Origin: Symsagittifera roscoffensis
Taxonomy: Eukaryota; Xenacoelomorpha; Acoela; Convolutidae
NCBI RefSeq assembly: GCF_963678635.1
Contig: NC_087065.1
Location: 12,051,579 to 12,111,578, forward strand
Direction: 5' to 3'
Length of the DNA: 60,000 bases
Positions 46,299 to 59,300 of the stretch are shown piece after piece; the first letter of the stretch is position 1, and each line of letters begins with the position of its first letter. The notes under the pieces are model-generated. The model was not told where the DNA came from. It saw only the letters and a program-made list of their open reading frames with translations, and did not search any database. Both the position numbers and the translations under genes were made by a program.

Positions 46299-48159
46299 CT
46301 AGATCAACATTAAAGAAGTGCCAGTGAACTCAAGGAAACCGAATACAATTCTTTATGAACATTTTTCAACTTACAAAAAAATCCATCATGTTAAAACTCT
46401 TTGAATTTGAAGAATCCTTTGAGCTTGACGCTTTTTTCATAAAACTAATCCAATTAGAGAATGTTGAAAATTAAAGTACCTTTTGGAAACTATGCACATT
46501 TTTTCACGCAACTTCCACTTTAGCTAATGGTGGGCGTAATTTGCCTTCCTTTTACCAAATCAGCTAAAAGTAAAAAAGAATCCAAATTTCAAACTGTGAA
46601 AAATCAGGTTTAAGCGTGAACAATTTTTAAGACAATTTCCCAAACGCCGCACGACCAAAATAAGTGATATAATCGAGAAGTAAGCAAGTAAACCCATTAA
46701 CAGTTAAAACTTGAGTTTGAAAAACTGAAATTGAGATATCCAGGGTCTTATCAGTTAAAAACGAAAAAAAAAATCATTTCTGCGAATCGCAGAGGATCAA
46801 TCACAGTCTATATACCCTTTAACAGAAAAACTGATAATTTCATCTACAACTACCACCTGCCAAGGGTTACACGCTTCGACATCTACAGGCAGCAATTAAT
46901 GAACTTTAATAAAGTGAATATAGCGCATGCTCTTTGATAGCACATCTTCGCAACATTATTTGTTATAAATGTGGTAGTTACTTTCTATTTGTAATATTTT
47001 GTATATAGTTTGTATAAATTTTTTAAATGTCGGCTTTTTCGAAAAAAAAAATCCCGATTTTTTCATTACTTTTCTAGCCCCACCAATTCATTGTTGATTT
47101 CTTCCAAAACATTTGGAAGACCTCAGTTAGCCAATAAAAATTAGCGCCCAATCCGCAAACAAAAACTCTGATAACATATGCCAAAAAATCCTGCTTTCGC
47201 ATAGTTTATGCGACGTTTGGAACACAAGCCGCGTCTTTTTGACAAACGCTATCCCCTTGAACATAGTATATTGGCGCCAGAGGCTCCTTCAAAAAATTAG
47301 GTTGGCCAGCCAAATACGGATTTTGTTAGATAACAGCACAGCCGCGAAGATTAGGGGGCTAGTTCATTTGGCAGGTCGACCTTTTAGAAGGCTACTAAAT
47401 CAATGGAAAACCAAATGCGAACTTCAACTTCCGCATGGGCTAGTAGCAAAAACTTGCTCGACTGCGCTCACACTGAGCGCGAGTGGCAGAGCTAGGGTCT
47501 ATCAGTGTTTGCTTCTAATCTATTCTTTATAAAAATATTTTTTTTTGACAAATTCGGAGATATTTATATAATTGGTTAAATGGGAACTCAAGCCTTCCGC
47601 ACTCGAATACCAAATAACTGGACTTTTAGAAGAGTACCGAAGAAAAATTGTTTTACGATTGGCTAAAATGAACTATTTATGGATATATTTAACTTCATTC
47701 CAACTGTGTTATGGATACAACTTTGGGTTTGTTCAAATTTTAGAACGAAAAAGAACGAAAATTGTGAGGCTATTTTGTTAATTACTGTAGTAATTGAAGG
47801 GTGTAGCAATAAGCATGTGTGCCTAATAGAATCCTAAAATGCTTCATTGGGCGTTAATTCAGACAACGAACAAATTAGCTTAAACTTTCGATTAACATTT
47901 CGAAAGGCACCCTAATCTAATCAGCAAAATTGATAAAAAAACAAAGCTTGAAATAATGAGTGAGTCAACTGCATTCTTTTACATAGCTTTGCCGGAAAAA
48001 GGTTTGACTACAAATGAGGAGAGTAGTTTGTCTATTTTGCTGAAAGACAGTAACAATAAACAAAGTTTACGTCTCTTTTTGTCTGATATTTAGTTTGCGC
48101 AGCTTTATCTTTTCTTCATCAGTGTGAATAGTACAGCAAAAAATCAAGACATATAAGCA

Positions 48160-48605
48160 GAGACACATAGATGCAAGGAAACAGAAAAAATTGACTACTT
48201 TTTGAAAAACTTCAACTTTCAAATTTCAAAGTAAAAAATCAATGGCCTAAACTCTCTCTAAAAGTTCCATTTGAGAAAACCGGATTAATGGATAAAACTT
48301 TACTCCGCTCGGAAATCTAAAAAATTAAATTCCACTTTCAAAAGTAGAAGTCGTTAACGTTTCTTCGCGCCTTTTCCACGTTCATAATCGGAGTGCAGTT
48401 TACCTAAATTTCAGCAGCTGAATTTAAATTGAACTAAAAATTAAACTAGATGCATCAATATGTATGAATGCTTATTTGTCGTTATTAGAGCATGTTAAGA
48501 CTTTTTCCTGAAAAAAAAAGAAAAAAATCACCAAGACATATTAGGAGTGCTGAAAAAAATCACCAAGACCTATTAGAAGTCTTCACTATCTTCATTAATC
48601 TGAAA
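48160..48605 (+). mobile_element. TIR element copy, decayed
   Basis: Internal blocks (ACTTTCAAATTTCAAAG, TTTACTCCGCTCGGAAATCT, CGTTTCTTCGCGCC, GTCTTCACTATCTTCATTAATCT) are in family order; TIRs eroded. Confidence 0.6.
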
Positions 48606-49559
48606 AATATAACAATTTGCAACGATAATTGTTTGTTCAGAAAAATTTATAACGCCGCGCTTGGGAAAATTTTGTTTGTTTAACAAGCGGCATCAATCAA
48701 AATGGCACTTTTGTCTTTTCAACTTCCGTACATTTGAATATAATTACTTAACGTCAGTGATTTGGGATGAGGAAAAACAGTATTGACAATAACTTTTAGC
48801 ACTGTTTAACATTTTGCTTTTCGGCAGTTGTACTTGGGCTATGTTGTAATGCCACTGTAAAACAAATTTAAGCAATTTTATCGAAGAGTTCGACATGATT
48901 TGAATTTCATTTCTGAATTAATTACTTCTAGCTATCCAAGTGAACGAGCATGATGAAGAGACCGAATGTTGGAAGTTTACTTTTAGTCAGTTTAAGCCAA
49001 TTAGAATTGATTTTTCAAAAATCTGAGAAATCTCGACCTCAAAGAAAGCGAAAAAATCTTGGCTATTAAAACTAATTGCGAAATCGAAACCGGGTATTGA
49101 AAAAATACCTAAAACCGATTTCAACAAAAAAGAAAAAAAAATCGTTTATCTACACGAATTGTACAGCAAAACTTTGGTGTGGTGCTATAATTCGTTTCCA
49201 GTGTTTTCAGTTAATAATGACCACGGTTTTAAGTAATTCAGCCAATATAACTGTCTAACAATTCTGATTGGTCAAAACTTTTCCATCATTCGGTCCATCC
49301 ATCATGAGACTACCCTCCCCAACGATTATTCACGGAAAATTGAAAGGCAAATTGAATCAAAGTCAACAGCAAAAATGCTGAGCTCTGTTGGCTGCAAAAA
49401 ATTCTTTATCCAAATGAAAGATCCCCTCCCCTAATTGGTTTAGGTTGATGTTACACACTTGGGCCTTTGCGTTAGCATTGAATGCTTTGCCAATATTTTC
49501 ACCTTACAGCGATGATTACCACGAAAACGTCCACACAATTAAACAAGACTTTTAACAAT

Positions 49560-50140
49560 TTCCACGGAAAACAAGGATAGCTGGTTACTGTGAAAGTAGC
49601 ACAGAATGTTCCGAACATAGTCTTTAAATATCTACAAAACACTTTTTTTCAAATTAGTATAGCTTTTTCTGCATGGTGTGATAAAAGGATCTGAAATAAA
49701 ACTATACTTTAGGGATATTCGACAGTCATAGTAATATAGGCAAACCGGACAACAGTTTTTGAGAAAAAAATGACTAGAAAAACAAAACAAAAATCAAAAA
49801 ACAATTCAATTGTTTTTCTTTTTTTTGCAGAAATTTTTTGAACTTTTGAAGTTTTTGATTACCCAAATGGCATTAAACATCTCCAAAAACTAATTTTACT
49901 TGAGTAATATTACATTTAAGCATCATTAAGCTATTGTAAATTGCCTATATTGAGAATAATTAAGCCTGCTTGTGAATTTTTTAATGTGGTTCAAATTCAG
50001 ACTGAAAGGGCTTTAATTTGATGTATCACAGTCCGATGATTATTTGTGGTACCTGATTTGCGTGAACAAGAAAAAAAACTAAAACACACCCGAATACAAA
50101 GTTCCTCCCCATTTTCAATGGTCGGAACAATAAACAAGAC
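49560..50140 (+). repeat. dispersed repeat, copy 2
   Basis: Direct, diverged counterpart of 17500-18130. Confidence 0.72.
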
Positions 50141-50189
50141 CCAAGGGCTTGAAAATTAGAACTTATAAAAAAAACTCAAGGAAAAGCAC

Positions 50190-50340
50190 TTAACTGCCAT
50201 CAGACCACAGCTTTTGAGCAGCCCTTCCTTTGGTAGTATACTGCAGGTTACATATAGGCTTGAATCTGATCTGAATCAATTCAGGTGTAATAACCTCTTC
50301 GGTCTTTTTATTCACACCGGCTCAGGCGAAATCACAGTTC
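50190..50340 (-). pseudogene. coding-like fragment, unidentified
   Basis: Minus strand open for about 49 codons to TAA at 50192-50190, with a normal protein composition (EEVITPELIQIRFKP, LQYTTKGRAAQKLWSDGS). No start or convincing splice site was found. Last exon or gene remnant; family unknown. Confidence 0.25.
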
Positions 50341-50771
50341 ACTTTATATTCAAGCCACCCCCTCTTGTTTCATTAAGCACATTCTACCTTTGAAAGTAAT
50401 CCCCCAATCCAATATCATATTTCAGGTGCAACAGTCCAGCCTAAATTCGGACGGATGTTCAACTAACTGCCATATCTTGAAGCCCAAATTACATCAGAAT
50501 TACGTAAATTACATCACAATTTATTAACAATTGCGTAACAACAGTGACAATCTGTTATTTTGGAGCATAACAAACTTAATTTTCGGTTTGTTGGCCCTTC
50601 GGCGTTTTGGCCAGCCTACCACCTATATTCAATATCTGTCACTGGGCGTTACTCTCTAATTCAATTTTGTCGGATTAGAACGAACTATACCAGATTTACA
50701 AAAAAAAGACACATTTATACGAATTCTGCAATTTTGGTAGTTAAGAAATTTGAAGAATTTTAAAAAAAGTT

Positions 50772-50875
50772 TATCTACTATGAAACGGCTAGCTCTTACT
50801 TACAGCTCTTTTCTTTAATGATTTTTGCCAGCTGCGCTTTAAAGCGACAGCAAAAGTCCACGGCTTCATCGCGAA
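50772..50875 (-). CDS. candidate coiled-coil exon with strong donor
   Basis: The minus strand reads DEAVDFCCRFKAQLAKIIKE and ends AGCT|GTAAGTAAG, a near-perfect donor. The end phase (1) does not fit CEP162-like exon A directly, so an exon would be missing between them if it belongs to that gene. Confidence 0.28.
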
Positions 50876-50989
50876 ATAAAAGCGCTCATAAGTTAGCATT
50901 AGTTGTAATCTAATTTGCGAAATACTAATATTAGTACTATTATCAAATATTAGTATTTTCAGTTCATTTGTCCTGAATTATTCACTTTA

Positions 50990-52600
50990 GAAATCTTTTT
51001 CTGCCAATTTTTCATACGGCCAAGCCAAAACTATGATCTCCACCTTCCAGAAAAAGAGAGTCAGAATCATTTCCAATAACATACCGAACTGAAAGGAGTC
51101 TCCCTCAACTCCAAGGAAAACAAAGACAGAAGTGTCTGGAAGTGGGATTTCCAAACACCTCCAATGACCCAAGAGAGCTATAGAAATGAAGCCATGTTTA
51201 TCATTCACCCTTCATGAAGCCACAAATCACTTACAACTAGATTAAACTCGACTTAACTTTTTTCTCATTTTGAACAATAAAAGTCAAATTTCTTATGCCA
51301 ATATAGTGCAATCGTGAACCAGCTACATACCAGATATGAATACCTAATGTTTGGACCATTGATTATGTTAGATTTCTGTCTTTTTCACAACTTGTAGTTG
51401 TCAATCTCTTCCATACAAGTCTTTAGATTAAGAAATCGAACAGGCAAAGACGTAAAGCATTAGAAACTAAACAAGATTAACTTGTAGCAAATTTCCAACA
51501 TTTGGGAAATAATTCGCTTTTTCGGCGAAGTTTCCTCGATATTTCCTTGGTGGCTTAAGTTTCTTATTACCAGCATTTTTGTTATTAGGGAACATTTGTT
51601 ATCTCATAAAACGTATCTTATCCCCTGAAACGGAACAAATGTTTAACTTCAACTCCTATTCCATTCACGCCAACTTAAGTTCCTCGCATAACGAGTTTAT
51701 CTAGATTCAGCTTCATTGCGTTTCCAATAACAAGTAAGTTAATATTAATTCCAAAGAATTAAACATCAAAAAAATGTCAAATTAAGTACACTTAAAAGCA
51801 TTACAAGCTGATGACTATAAGCTTTAAAAAAAGTCCAGGTCATAATTGTAAAAAAAAAAGCTGTCTAATGCAAACAAAACCTGAATTGAAAGCATTTCCA
51901 TTGAGAGAAAACCCACCTACTTGGCACAGATAATCGCCGATAACGAACTCTTGCTGGAGATAGTTTTTTCACTCGAGCATACTTCACTACGTAGAAATTT
52001 AACCGCCCCCGGCTCCTAATTGATTCAAGAAAATTTCAGAAAAACGCTGACTGATACATAACATAGCGGATCAGTTGAAATTATCATCGGAGTTGAATTG
52101 CATATTTCACATCATTATTTTGTATTGTTCGGGGTTTTTTTTTACCCTAGGGGAGAAATTGTTGTAACTTTCACGCGACATTTGATTAAGAAAGAGTCCA
52201 TATTCCATTATTATATTTCGCCAAAAATTATTCGAATGAATTAGGAGAGTTACTCAAGAGAGGCTAGGAGGTTCTTTAACTTTTATCCAGCTATCTTTTT
52301 ACAATCGATATGTTGCTTTGTTCATAAGTCGTAGTGGCCTATTGATCTGTCTGGAGATTTGTGAAGCGATATTCAGAGAGCTTCGGAATTACGAATTCCA
52401 GCTGACAGCAGTGCAATTGACTTTTTGAGGTAAGTTGAAAAAATGCGCCAAAAAAGTCTGCTTCACATTTCAAAAAGATACCACAAAATAACAAATACAG
52501 AAAAGGCCATACAATTCAGCCAAAGACAATTCAGCTGATATGAAATTCAGACAACTCAGCCAAAAATATAAAGACAATTCAGCCAACATGACAAAAATTA
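50990..52600. other. no clear feature
   Basis: One minus-strand patch (about 51200-51085) reads HWRCLEIPLPDTSVFVFLG and ends before GTATGT, which could be an exon, but nothing else supports it. The rest is AT-rich. Confidence 0.35.
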
Positions 52601-52624
52601 GAATTTCTTCTTAAATTATTTAAT

Positions 52625-52735
52625 AGTGACCGCTGCAGTCGCGCCAACATGTTGTGAGCTTGCCAACAGAGGGTAGGGCTCTATACAAAACTTAGAGCCG
52701 ATTATCGCCGCGTAGCGCGCCCACCGGCGACTTTA
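52625..52735. repeat. partial copy of the fold-back element arm
   Basis: GCAGTCGCGCCAACATGTTG through GCTTGCCAACAGAGGGTAGG and GAGCCGATTATCGCCG to GCGACTTTAA matches 40125-40245. Confidence 0.8.
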
Positions 52736-53518
52736 AATTGACAATTAACTCCAATTCCGACAAAACCAAGGCAAGTTGTTCAAATATAAAAAAGAAAGAC
52801 GTTAATTTTCCCTTTGCATCCTGCCAGCCTTTGCCCCGACCCCGGCCTGAATCCTTCAATTTTTTTGCTTCTTAACTAAATGGAAGGAAATTGAACATAA
52901 TGGATGATTTTACATCTCTTAATTGATTTAGTAATTCGATATAATTACTTATATTGAGAAATAAATAGGAGTAATAGGGTTCATTTAACCCCTCGTGGAA
53001 AATTTCTTATTAGTTTCAATTTTCAAATTCAATTTAAAGACGACTAAGTCAACATACATAAGTTTCATCCTCAAAACCAGACGAAACAGCATTAATGGAG
53101 TGGTATGCGCCACATTTTCATATCTAGTAGAAGGACATTTTCTCGTTCGCTTTTCATAAAACTGAGATAAAAACTTAACTTGAAACTTAACCCTCAAAAT
53201 GGATATTTTGACGTGAAAAAAAATACAATTACACTTCCAAAGTTCGAACAGTATAATATTTGTGGTTAATTTTCAGCTAATTTTACACACAATTTGTATT
53301 TTTGAAGCTATTTTAAAACTTCAGAGCCTTTTATTGGTGAATCAAAACCTAATTCGTCGTCTCATTTCCACTTTCTTGTTTCATCTGCAGTTATTTTCAC
53401 CTGTTGCCAGTTTTCCGGACCAGAAACTCAATCACCAGCCATTCAATTAGAAGTTAATTATCTTTGACAATCAAAATCAACTGCTGTCACACCATCAAAG
53501 GCTACAACGTCATCAATC

Positions 53519-53733
53519 ATGTCAAATGTTGCCGCGCTTGTTATTATTGCTCTTGCCACGTTGCTGCCACTATTAAACATGGTTGCCGGCATGGACCGAG
53601 TGGAGTTCAGAAACGAGAACGATCAGCGGGGATCTATTGTGGAGATGCAAAGAAGAGACGACAACTACCTCAGAGCCACTAAGTCTCTGCCCAAAACTGC
53701 CACTCTGCCCATGAATGTATCCGTCACTATGAG
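53519..53733 (+). CDS. Cys-loop ligand-gated ion channel, first coding exon
   Basis: ATG in context TCAATCATGT starts a signal peptide (VAALVIIALATLLPLLNMVAG). A variable N-terminal region follows, ending LPMNVSVTM just before the donor (ATGAG|GTACAT, phase 2). The P-x-N-V-x-V stretch is the start of the first β-strands in Cys-loop receptor extracellular domains. Joined to 54299 it gives VSVTMSLETISEIRTTHAV, the expected continuation. These receptors are pentameric plasma-membrane channels gated by neurotransmitters such as GABA, glycine, glutamate or acetylcholine; the subfamily cannot be fixed from these exons. Confidence 0.75.
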
Positions 53734-54298
53734 GTACATTAATTCTGAATAAACTAGGCGAAAAGTTATATCATATGAATGAAATCTGTAGAACTTATGT
53801 AACTGTTACATAATTGTTACATAACTGTTATATACCACTTACGTATTTAGGGGGCTGGTTGATACTACGGCTGGTTTACATGCCACCAGGTACAGTTGCC
53901 AAGCGTAAATTGAAGCATTTTGTTGAAACTTAGTTTTACGAGCGTCCATTGCTGGCGTATAATGTACATAAAAAAATCACGTATCGAAAGCACCGAAAAA
54001 TTGAACAAAAAAGACTTTCTAAAATAAATCAAAGATCAAGTAAAAATGACTTCACTGTTGAAGAAGTAATGCTGAACATGAATGGGTAGTTGAATTTTGT
54101 CACTAACTGTCCAGTTGAATTAACATTTTCATTAGTTAATCAGTGCTGAAAAAACCTAGCACCGGGGAAAAAAACCAGGCTAGAACATCGACCCTTCCCA
54201 AATTTATCACACGTTACTGAACAAAAAATGCTAAACGATTGATTGAAAAAGTCTCCCTTAGCTCTGATTCTCAAATTTTGAGCCTACCGTATTTTTAG

Positions 54299-54576
54299 TC
54301 TGGAAACAATCAGTGAGATCCGAACAACCCATGCGGTTATTGACCTCTACATGTCCGAAATGTGGAATGCCGGTGAGACCATCTCAGGACACCCTCCTCA
54401 AAAGCAAAACAACACAAGCTCCCCCTCCCGCCACCCCAAAAAGGTCAAGTTGAGTGGTGAGGGGAGTGATACATACACGTGGACTACAGACACTTATTTC
54501 TTGTTGGCCAAGCATGTCAAGTATTACACTGAGTCGCAGTATTTGGTCATCAAATCAGACGGAAACATACATAGAG
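54299..54576 (+). CDS. Cys-loop ligand-gated ion channel, second coding exon
   Basis: Acceptor CCGTATTTTTAG, donor AGAG|GTAAAC. Starts with 1 nt and ends phase 1. It encodes ISEIRTTHAVIDLYMSEMWN, a Ser/Pro/Lys insertion, then YTWTTDTYFLLAKHVKYYTE and LVIKSDGNIH. The W-x-x-D-T-Y-F and later DG motifs are hallmarks of the extracellular ligand-binding domain (usually W-x-P-D-T-x-F ... D-G). The usual proline is threonine here. The exon with the disulfide Cys-loop and the four membrane helices are not in the window up to 55389, so the gene must continue right of the duplicated segment or be truncated. Confidence 0.8.
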
Positions 54577-54639
54577 GTAAACATAGTCTGGTCATTTGAA
54601 TTCTGGTTAATTATTAAAACATTGGAAAAGAGCAGGAAA

Positions 54640-55075
54640 GCCAACAGACAGTTGAACAAGAGTCATAAAGGAAACAGAAAAAAGAAGCAAAATTGACTTA
54701 ATTTATGGAAAAACTTTAACTTTCGAATAAAAAATCATGGCCTTATAACTCTTCAAATTTCAAGACCAATTTATGATTGAAAGTTTTCCATAAAAAAAGC
54801 AAGTCGAGAAAACTGGATCACAAGATAACTTTATAAATCCGTTCGGAATTATGAAAATTAATATTACTTTTCAAAACCTAGAGTCATTTGCGTTTTATCA
54901 CGCCATTTGCACTTTTGCAATTGAAGAGGGAAATGCGTTTTCCTTGTAGAGTGAGAATTTGAGTTAAAATTTGAAGAAAATTCAAAAATCAAACAGCGAA
55001 AAAAAAAAAATTGGACTTGAAAAAAACCACACGACCTCAAGGAGTGTCTTCACTTTATTCATTGACACTTAAAAA
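54640..55075 (+). mobile_element. TIR element copy, decayed
   Basis: CAACAGACAGTTGAACAAGAGTCAT at left and GTCTTCACTTTATTCATTGACACTT at right, with family internal blocks. Followed at 55149 by a SINE-like GAGGCGAAGCAGAGTTTCGC module. Confidence 0.6.
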
Positions 55076-55356
55076 ATTAAAAAATGGTTTCAAAAAGCTG
55101 ACAAGCAAGTATGGAGAAGATGTAACAATGCCCGATTTAATTTTTCACAGAGGCGAAGCAGAGTTTCGCGTCACTTGCGATACGACACAAAAAGAGCATT
55201 GCATGCACAAACGCCGGCTTTAAATAAGTCTTTAGAAACACTTATCGAGCTGCAACGAAGCCGAAAAAAGTGTTATCTCCCGTTTAGACGGAAGCAAAAT
55301 GTAGAAGCAAAACTTTGAAAGGAAACATTACATTTTTACACCCCACCCTTCAAAAA

Positions 55357-55390
55357 CACAGAAGGATAAAAATCTGTTTATCCTTCTGTG
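55357..55390. repeat. perfect 14-bp hairpin at the duplication junction
   Basis: CACAGAAGGATAAA (55357-55370), loop AATCTG, TTTATCCTTCTGTG (55377-55390). The right arm ends where similarity to 25994 begins. It is absent from the copy 1 flank. Confidence 0.92.
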
Positions 55391-56172
55391 TTCAGCCACA
55401 AATCAAAAGCGACATCATAAAAACCTTTTTCAAAGCTGGCACTGGTGAGTATTTCAGTACTGGGAACATTTTTACACAATGCTCATCCGAAAAAAATAAT
55501 GAACAATTAAATATTAATACATGCAGATTTTTGATCCGATAACATCTGCTGCAATGGCCTTTTTAAAAGTGTTGTTTTGAGCATGGAACACTTCAAAACT
55601 ACTTAAGTGGTATTTCAAACCTTTTTTATCGAGACTTCACTTTAAAATTTACAATACACCATTACTCGTTTGGTCTAATGAACGGCCAGTCACGTTTACA
55701 TGACAGGCAGTAGCAAACAATAGAACTTATGATGATAAAAACATCGACCATTATCAAATTTGCCATTCACCTTTTTGGTGTCCACCAAAAGCCACATAAC
55801 AACAAAACATTACAAATCGCAGTTGAGCCTTCAGTTTTTATTGACCATTGTTTGATGCTGTAAAATGGCGGATACTCGATAAAATTCTGGCATGCCTTCA
55901 AACATTTGATTCAATGTACACAACTTCAAACATTCAATTACGTAAGCCAGTTTGATTTCAAAAATGCCACATTTTTGATTAAAAAGTATCTCTATTTGTC
56001 TCGCTCGAATGAAGTGACTAATAATTATTAGTAGATGAAACCATGTAAGTTTTCTCAGTTTCTTACCAATGTAATGTGTTTGATACTCGTGTTTGCTTTA
56101 CTGACTCAAACTTCTAAATTTACATTATTTTCATAACTTCAAAAATTTATATAGCCACTGCATGTTTCTAGA

Positions 56173-56300
56173 ATGGACAGCGGAACTGCACGTCCAAAAC
56201 CCGAGATAAAAACGGACTCGAAAGGAGGTCGGAAAAACACCGACTTCATTGACCGCATCTCTCACATAGGACACATGTTGACCACGCCTCAAATGTACAG
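56173..56300 (+). CDS. copy 2, exon 1
   Basis: As copy 1 exon 1, with one replacement (SHIGHML instead of SHIRHML). Confidence 0.7.
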
Positions 56301-59300
56301 GTAATGGGATTCCCTTCCACTCCGTTCCCCCATTTGTAATTTTTTTGGTTGGACCACAGATTTTCAGAAAAAACGCGAGGACAAACGCAAAATCAAAACT
56401 GGAAAGAGGGTATTGCACTAATTTAATCTACCTTTTCCCCCCAATTTCGCACAAGTTAGCTGAAATAGTTTCATCCTAAACTGCTTAAAGTAGAACCCAT
56501 GTTTAGGTTGCGGAAAGAAGGCCGCAGTACGACTGTGCGTCCCGAGAGCGCACATGCCGAGATCGACGCCACTCCAGTTAGACCTGGAACATCCGTCGGA
56601 CCCTTTAAGTGCAATGCCGCATTTGAGCCAATCAGAAAGATAGAGCAGTCACGCGAGGCAATCAATGTATTCCAACCAATTTCAGAGAACATAAACCCAC
56701 AGGAAGACGAAAGTCCACCGAGCCGAAGAGATTCCAAGAATTCGTTCAAAATTCGGGACTCCAGGAAAAGCCAATCAACTATACTACGCAAAAGATCTTC
56801 TGGAAATATTATGAACTTCGAAAGAGGTGGTAAAAATTCCAATAATAATGTCATGTTTTGCCAGTCTAAAACTGGAAGGAATCTGAGCATATCAACGTCA
56901 TCATTTATGAAATCTGGATGCACAAATTTGGATAGTTTCGAAAATTCAACCTCGACCTTTGACAACAGCGGCACCAGCGACAACAACTCACGAAACTATC
57001 CCACCCTTCGGAAACCAATTTTCACGCCTGTCCGTCCTAAAAGCGTGAACAATTTAGTACCTACAAACACGCAAGACATGACATCTGCGGTTAGTAACTT
57101 GAACACTTCGGGGACGATGCTGAGTTCGACTAGACATCTCGGAGGAGTGAGTTTGCAAACTAGGAAAATAATGGGTCGGCTGTGTAAATCGAAAGACAGT
57201 CTGCACAACATGTCTATGACCGAAGACGACATCAGAAGTGAGAGAGGAGAGGATAATAAAAAGCATCGGAAGCACTCTCTAGGAGTGGAGCTCACGACTC
57301 TCAAGAATCCGAAAAACATTACTCAAGAGTCAGAAGAGTTGGAAAGTTCAGATGATGATAGCGAGTCCTCCAAAAGGTTAGAAATGCATTGTCAAACAAG
57401 TGAGTTCAATATCAAAGACTCAAGGCATCCGGTATCGAAATTTGAGTTCAAACCAGTTACTACAAAAATCGAAAAATATAGAGCAAGTTTTGTTTTTCGT
57501 TTCTATAATTTTCAATGACAATCATCAGCTTGTTCTATTGTCATAACTGTCCGAGCCATTCATATTTCAACTCCAACTTTAACCCAGTAGATGATTCATG
57601 ATCGCATATTCAATGAATTTTCTTCGTAGACAGTAAGCCGATAACCTCATCTATTGTTAAATTTAGTCTCTATTTAGCAGAGAAAAAGTAATGGAATGGC
57701 TCAGTGTGCAACAGAACGTGGTCACACCCGATCTTCTAGCCCATTGCGAGCCCATATCGAGCACAGTAGCAGAACAACCTTCAACTAGCAACGATCAGAC
57801 TAAAATGGGAAAAACAGTAGCATTTAAACCAGGTACCGTCATAGCCCCAACACTGACAACAACAGGTGTTGCGGATGGAAACAATAGTGAAGACGACTAC
57901 GAGAGGGCGTTAGCGCGGCAGATGAGTTTCAGCGGGTCGACAACGGTCATTCCCAAGGAGGATGATGAAGTCGTGGGGGAGACTGATATAAGAGTGAACA
58001 GATATGAGCAGTCGTTAGTGAAGTACATTGAGCAATTGCAGGGCAGATTTGATCATCTGGAGACAGAAACCAACAGGGTATGAATTTCATCATGGGATAT
58101 TTTAAGTCTTAATGGTAAGAAAACACTTGCAGCTCTGAATAAGAAGCATCCAAGACCACAACCAGTATTGTTCATTTTGAAAACCTATCAAGTTGATATA
58201 AATATTTTTTCGACGGTAAAAAAAACTTTTGCACAAAATCCTCAGCAATAAATTTTTAAGAGCAAAGTAGCTCATCAATTTCACGATAGCATTAGTTGGT
58301 TATAAGAATATAAGAAAAAATATTGGCTGGGAAATATGTAGAATACCGTAATTTTAAGCGAAGATTACTACAAATCCATACAACATCGGCTATAATATAT
58401 TGAATATATTTTTCTTCAGGTAGTTTCTGAGTTTGAGACTATGAACAAGAAATGGGCGCTAGACAAAGAGCGTCTCGAAATAACACAGCAGGAGCGAATC
58501 ATTCTCTGTGAGCGAAATGTATTCATGCGTCGTCAGCGAGATGTCGACAAACAGCGTCTACAAAGCGCACTCAAACAATACCATTCCGTTCATCGAGATA
58601 CCAGTAATGTATCACGTTTGAACCCTGGATTCGGCATTACGTCACATGATGTCAGAAGTGACGTCAGACTCAGTGGGGCTGCGTCATTGGATAGTAGAAA
58701 CGACGTCAGTGATATGGATGATGCAATTACCCAGGTGGAGACTTTGTTGATGAATTTGGGAAGGATTTCGCATTCTTCTGAATGTGAACAAACAATGGGA
58801 ATGGGTGATCGAAAAAACGATGGAAATAAGCGATGCTCCAAACAGGAGAACAGTGAATATTTACAAGGCTAGTATTTTATTGCGTTTTCAAGAACTAAAA
58901 AAATGGAATTTTTTGAAAAACGGTATTTCAAATGCGTTTTAAAAAACTAAGCTACTCCAGCCAAAAAGAAAGAAAAAGTTGTTTTCAAAAAGATTAAAGT
59001 TACCATTGATCAGCCGTTACTTAGGTTCACATCATTACTCAGGGTAGCTATCTATTAAACAATTGAGAAAAAAGATACTTAAAAATTATATGAAATGATT
59101 TGGTGATAGTTTCGTCATTCTCTAATTAACATAACGCCATAACGTGCTTTTCAGACATGCACGACGAGTTGAATAGCACGCGGTTATCGCTTACCATGAC
59201 TGAGAATCGAAACCATTACCTGTCACAAGAGATAGCCAGTCTAACCATCCAGCTCAAAAACTCCAACCGCACAATCGAAAACCTACGCAAACACCGCGAC

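Larger units (their letters stand above)
46300..50180. other. repeat-rich region, no supported exon
   Basis: Contains TIR-element copies (about 46390-46600 and 48160-48605), a relative of the 10450-10500 sequence at about 47262-47330 (TATATTGGCGCCAGAGGCTCCTT), and the dispersed repeat 49560-50140. A preceding CEP162-like exon ending in phase 2 should lie here or further right but was not found. Confidence 0.5.

Noticed and set aside
55011-55223. Next ion-channel exon (contains FRVTCDTT-like text)
   Set aside because: The sequence is a TIR-element end plus a SINE-like module seen elsewhere, with no Cys-loop signature.
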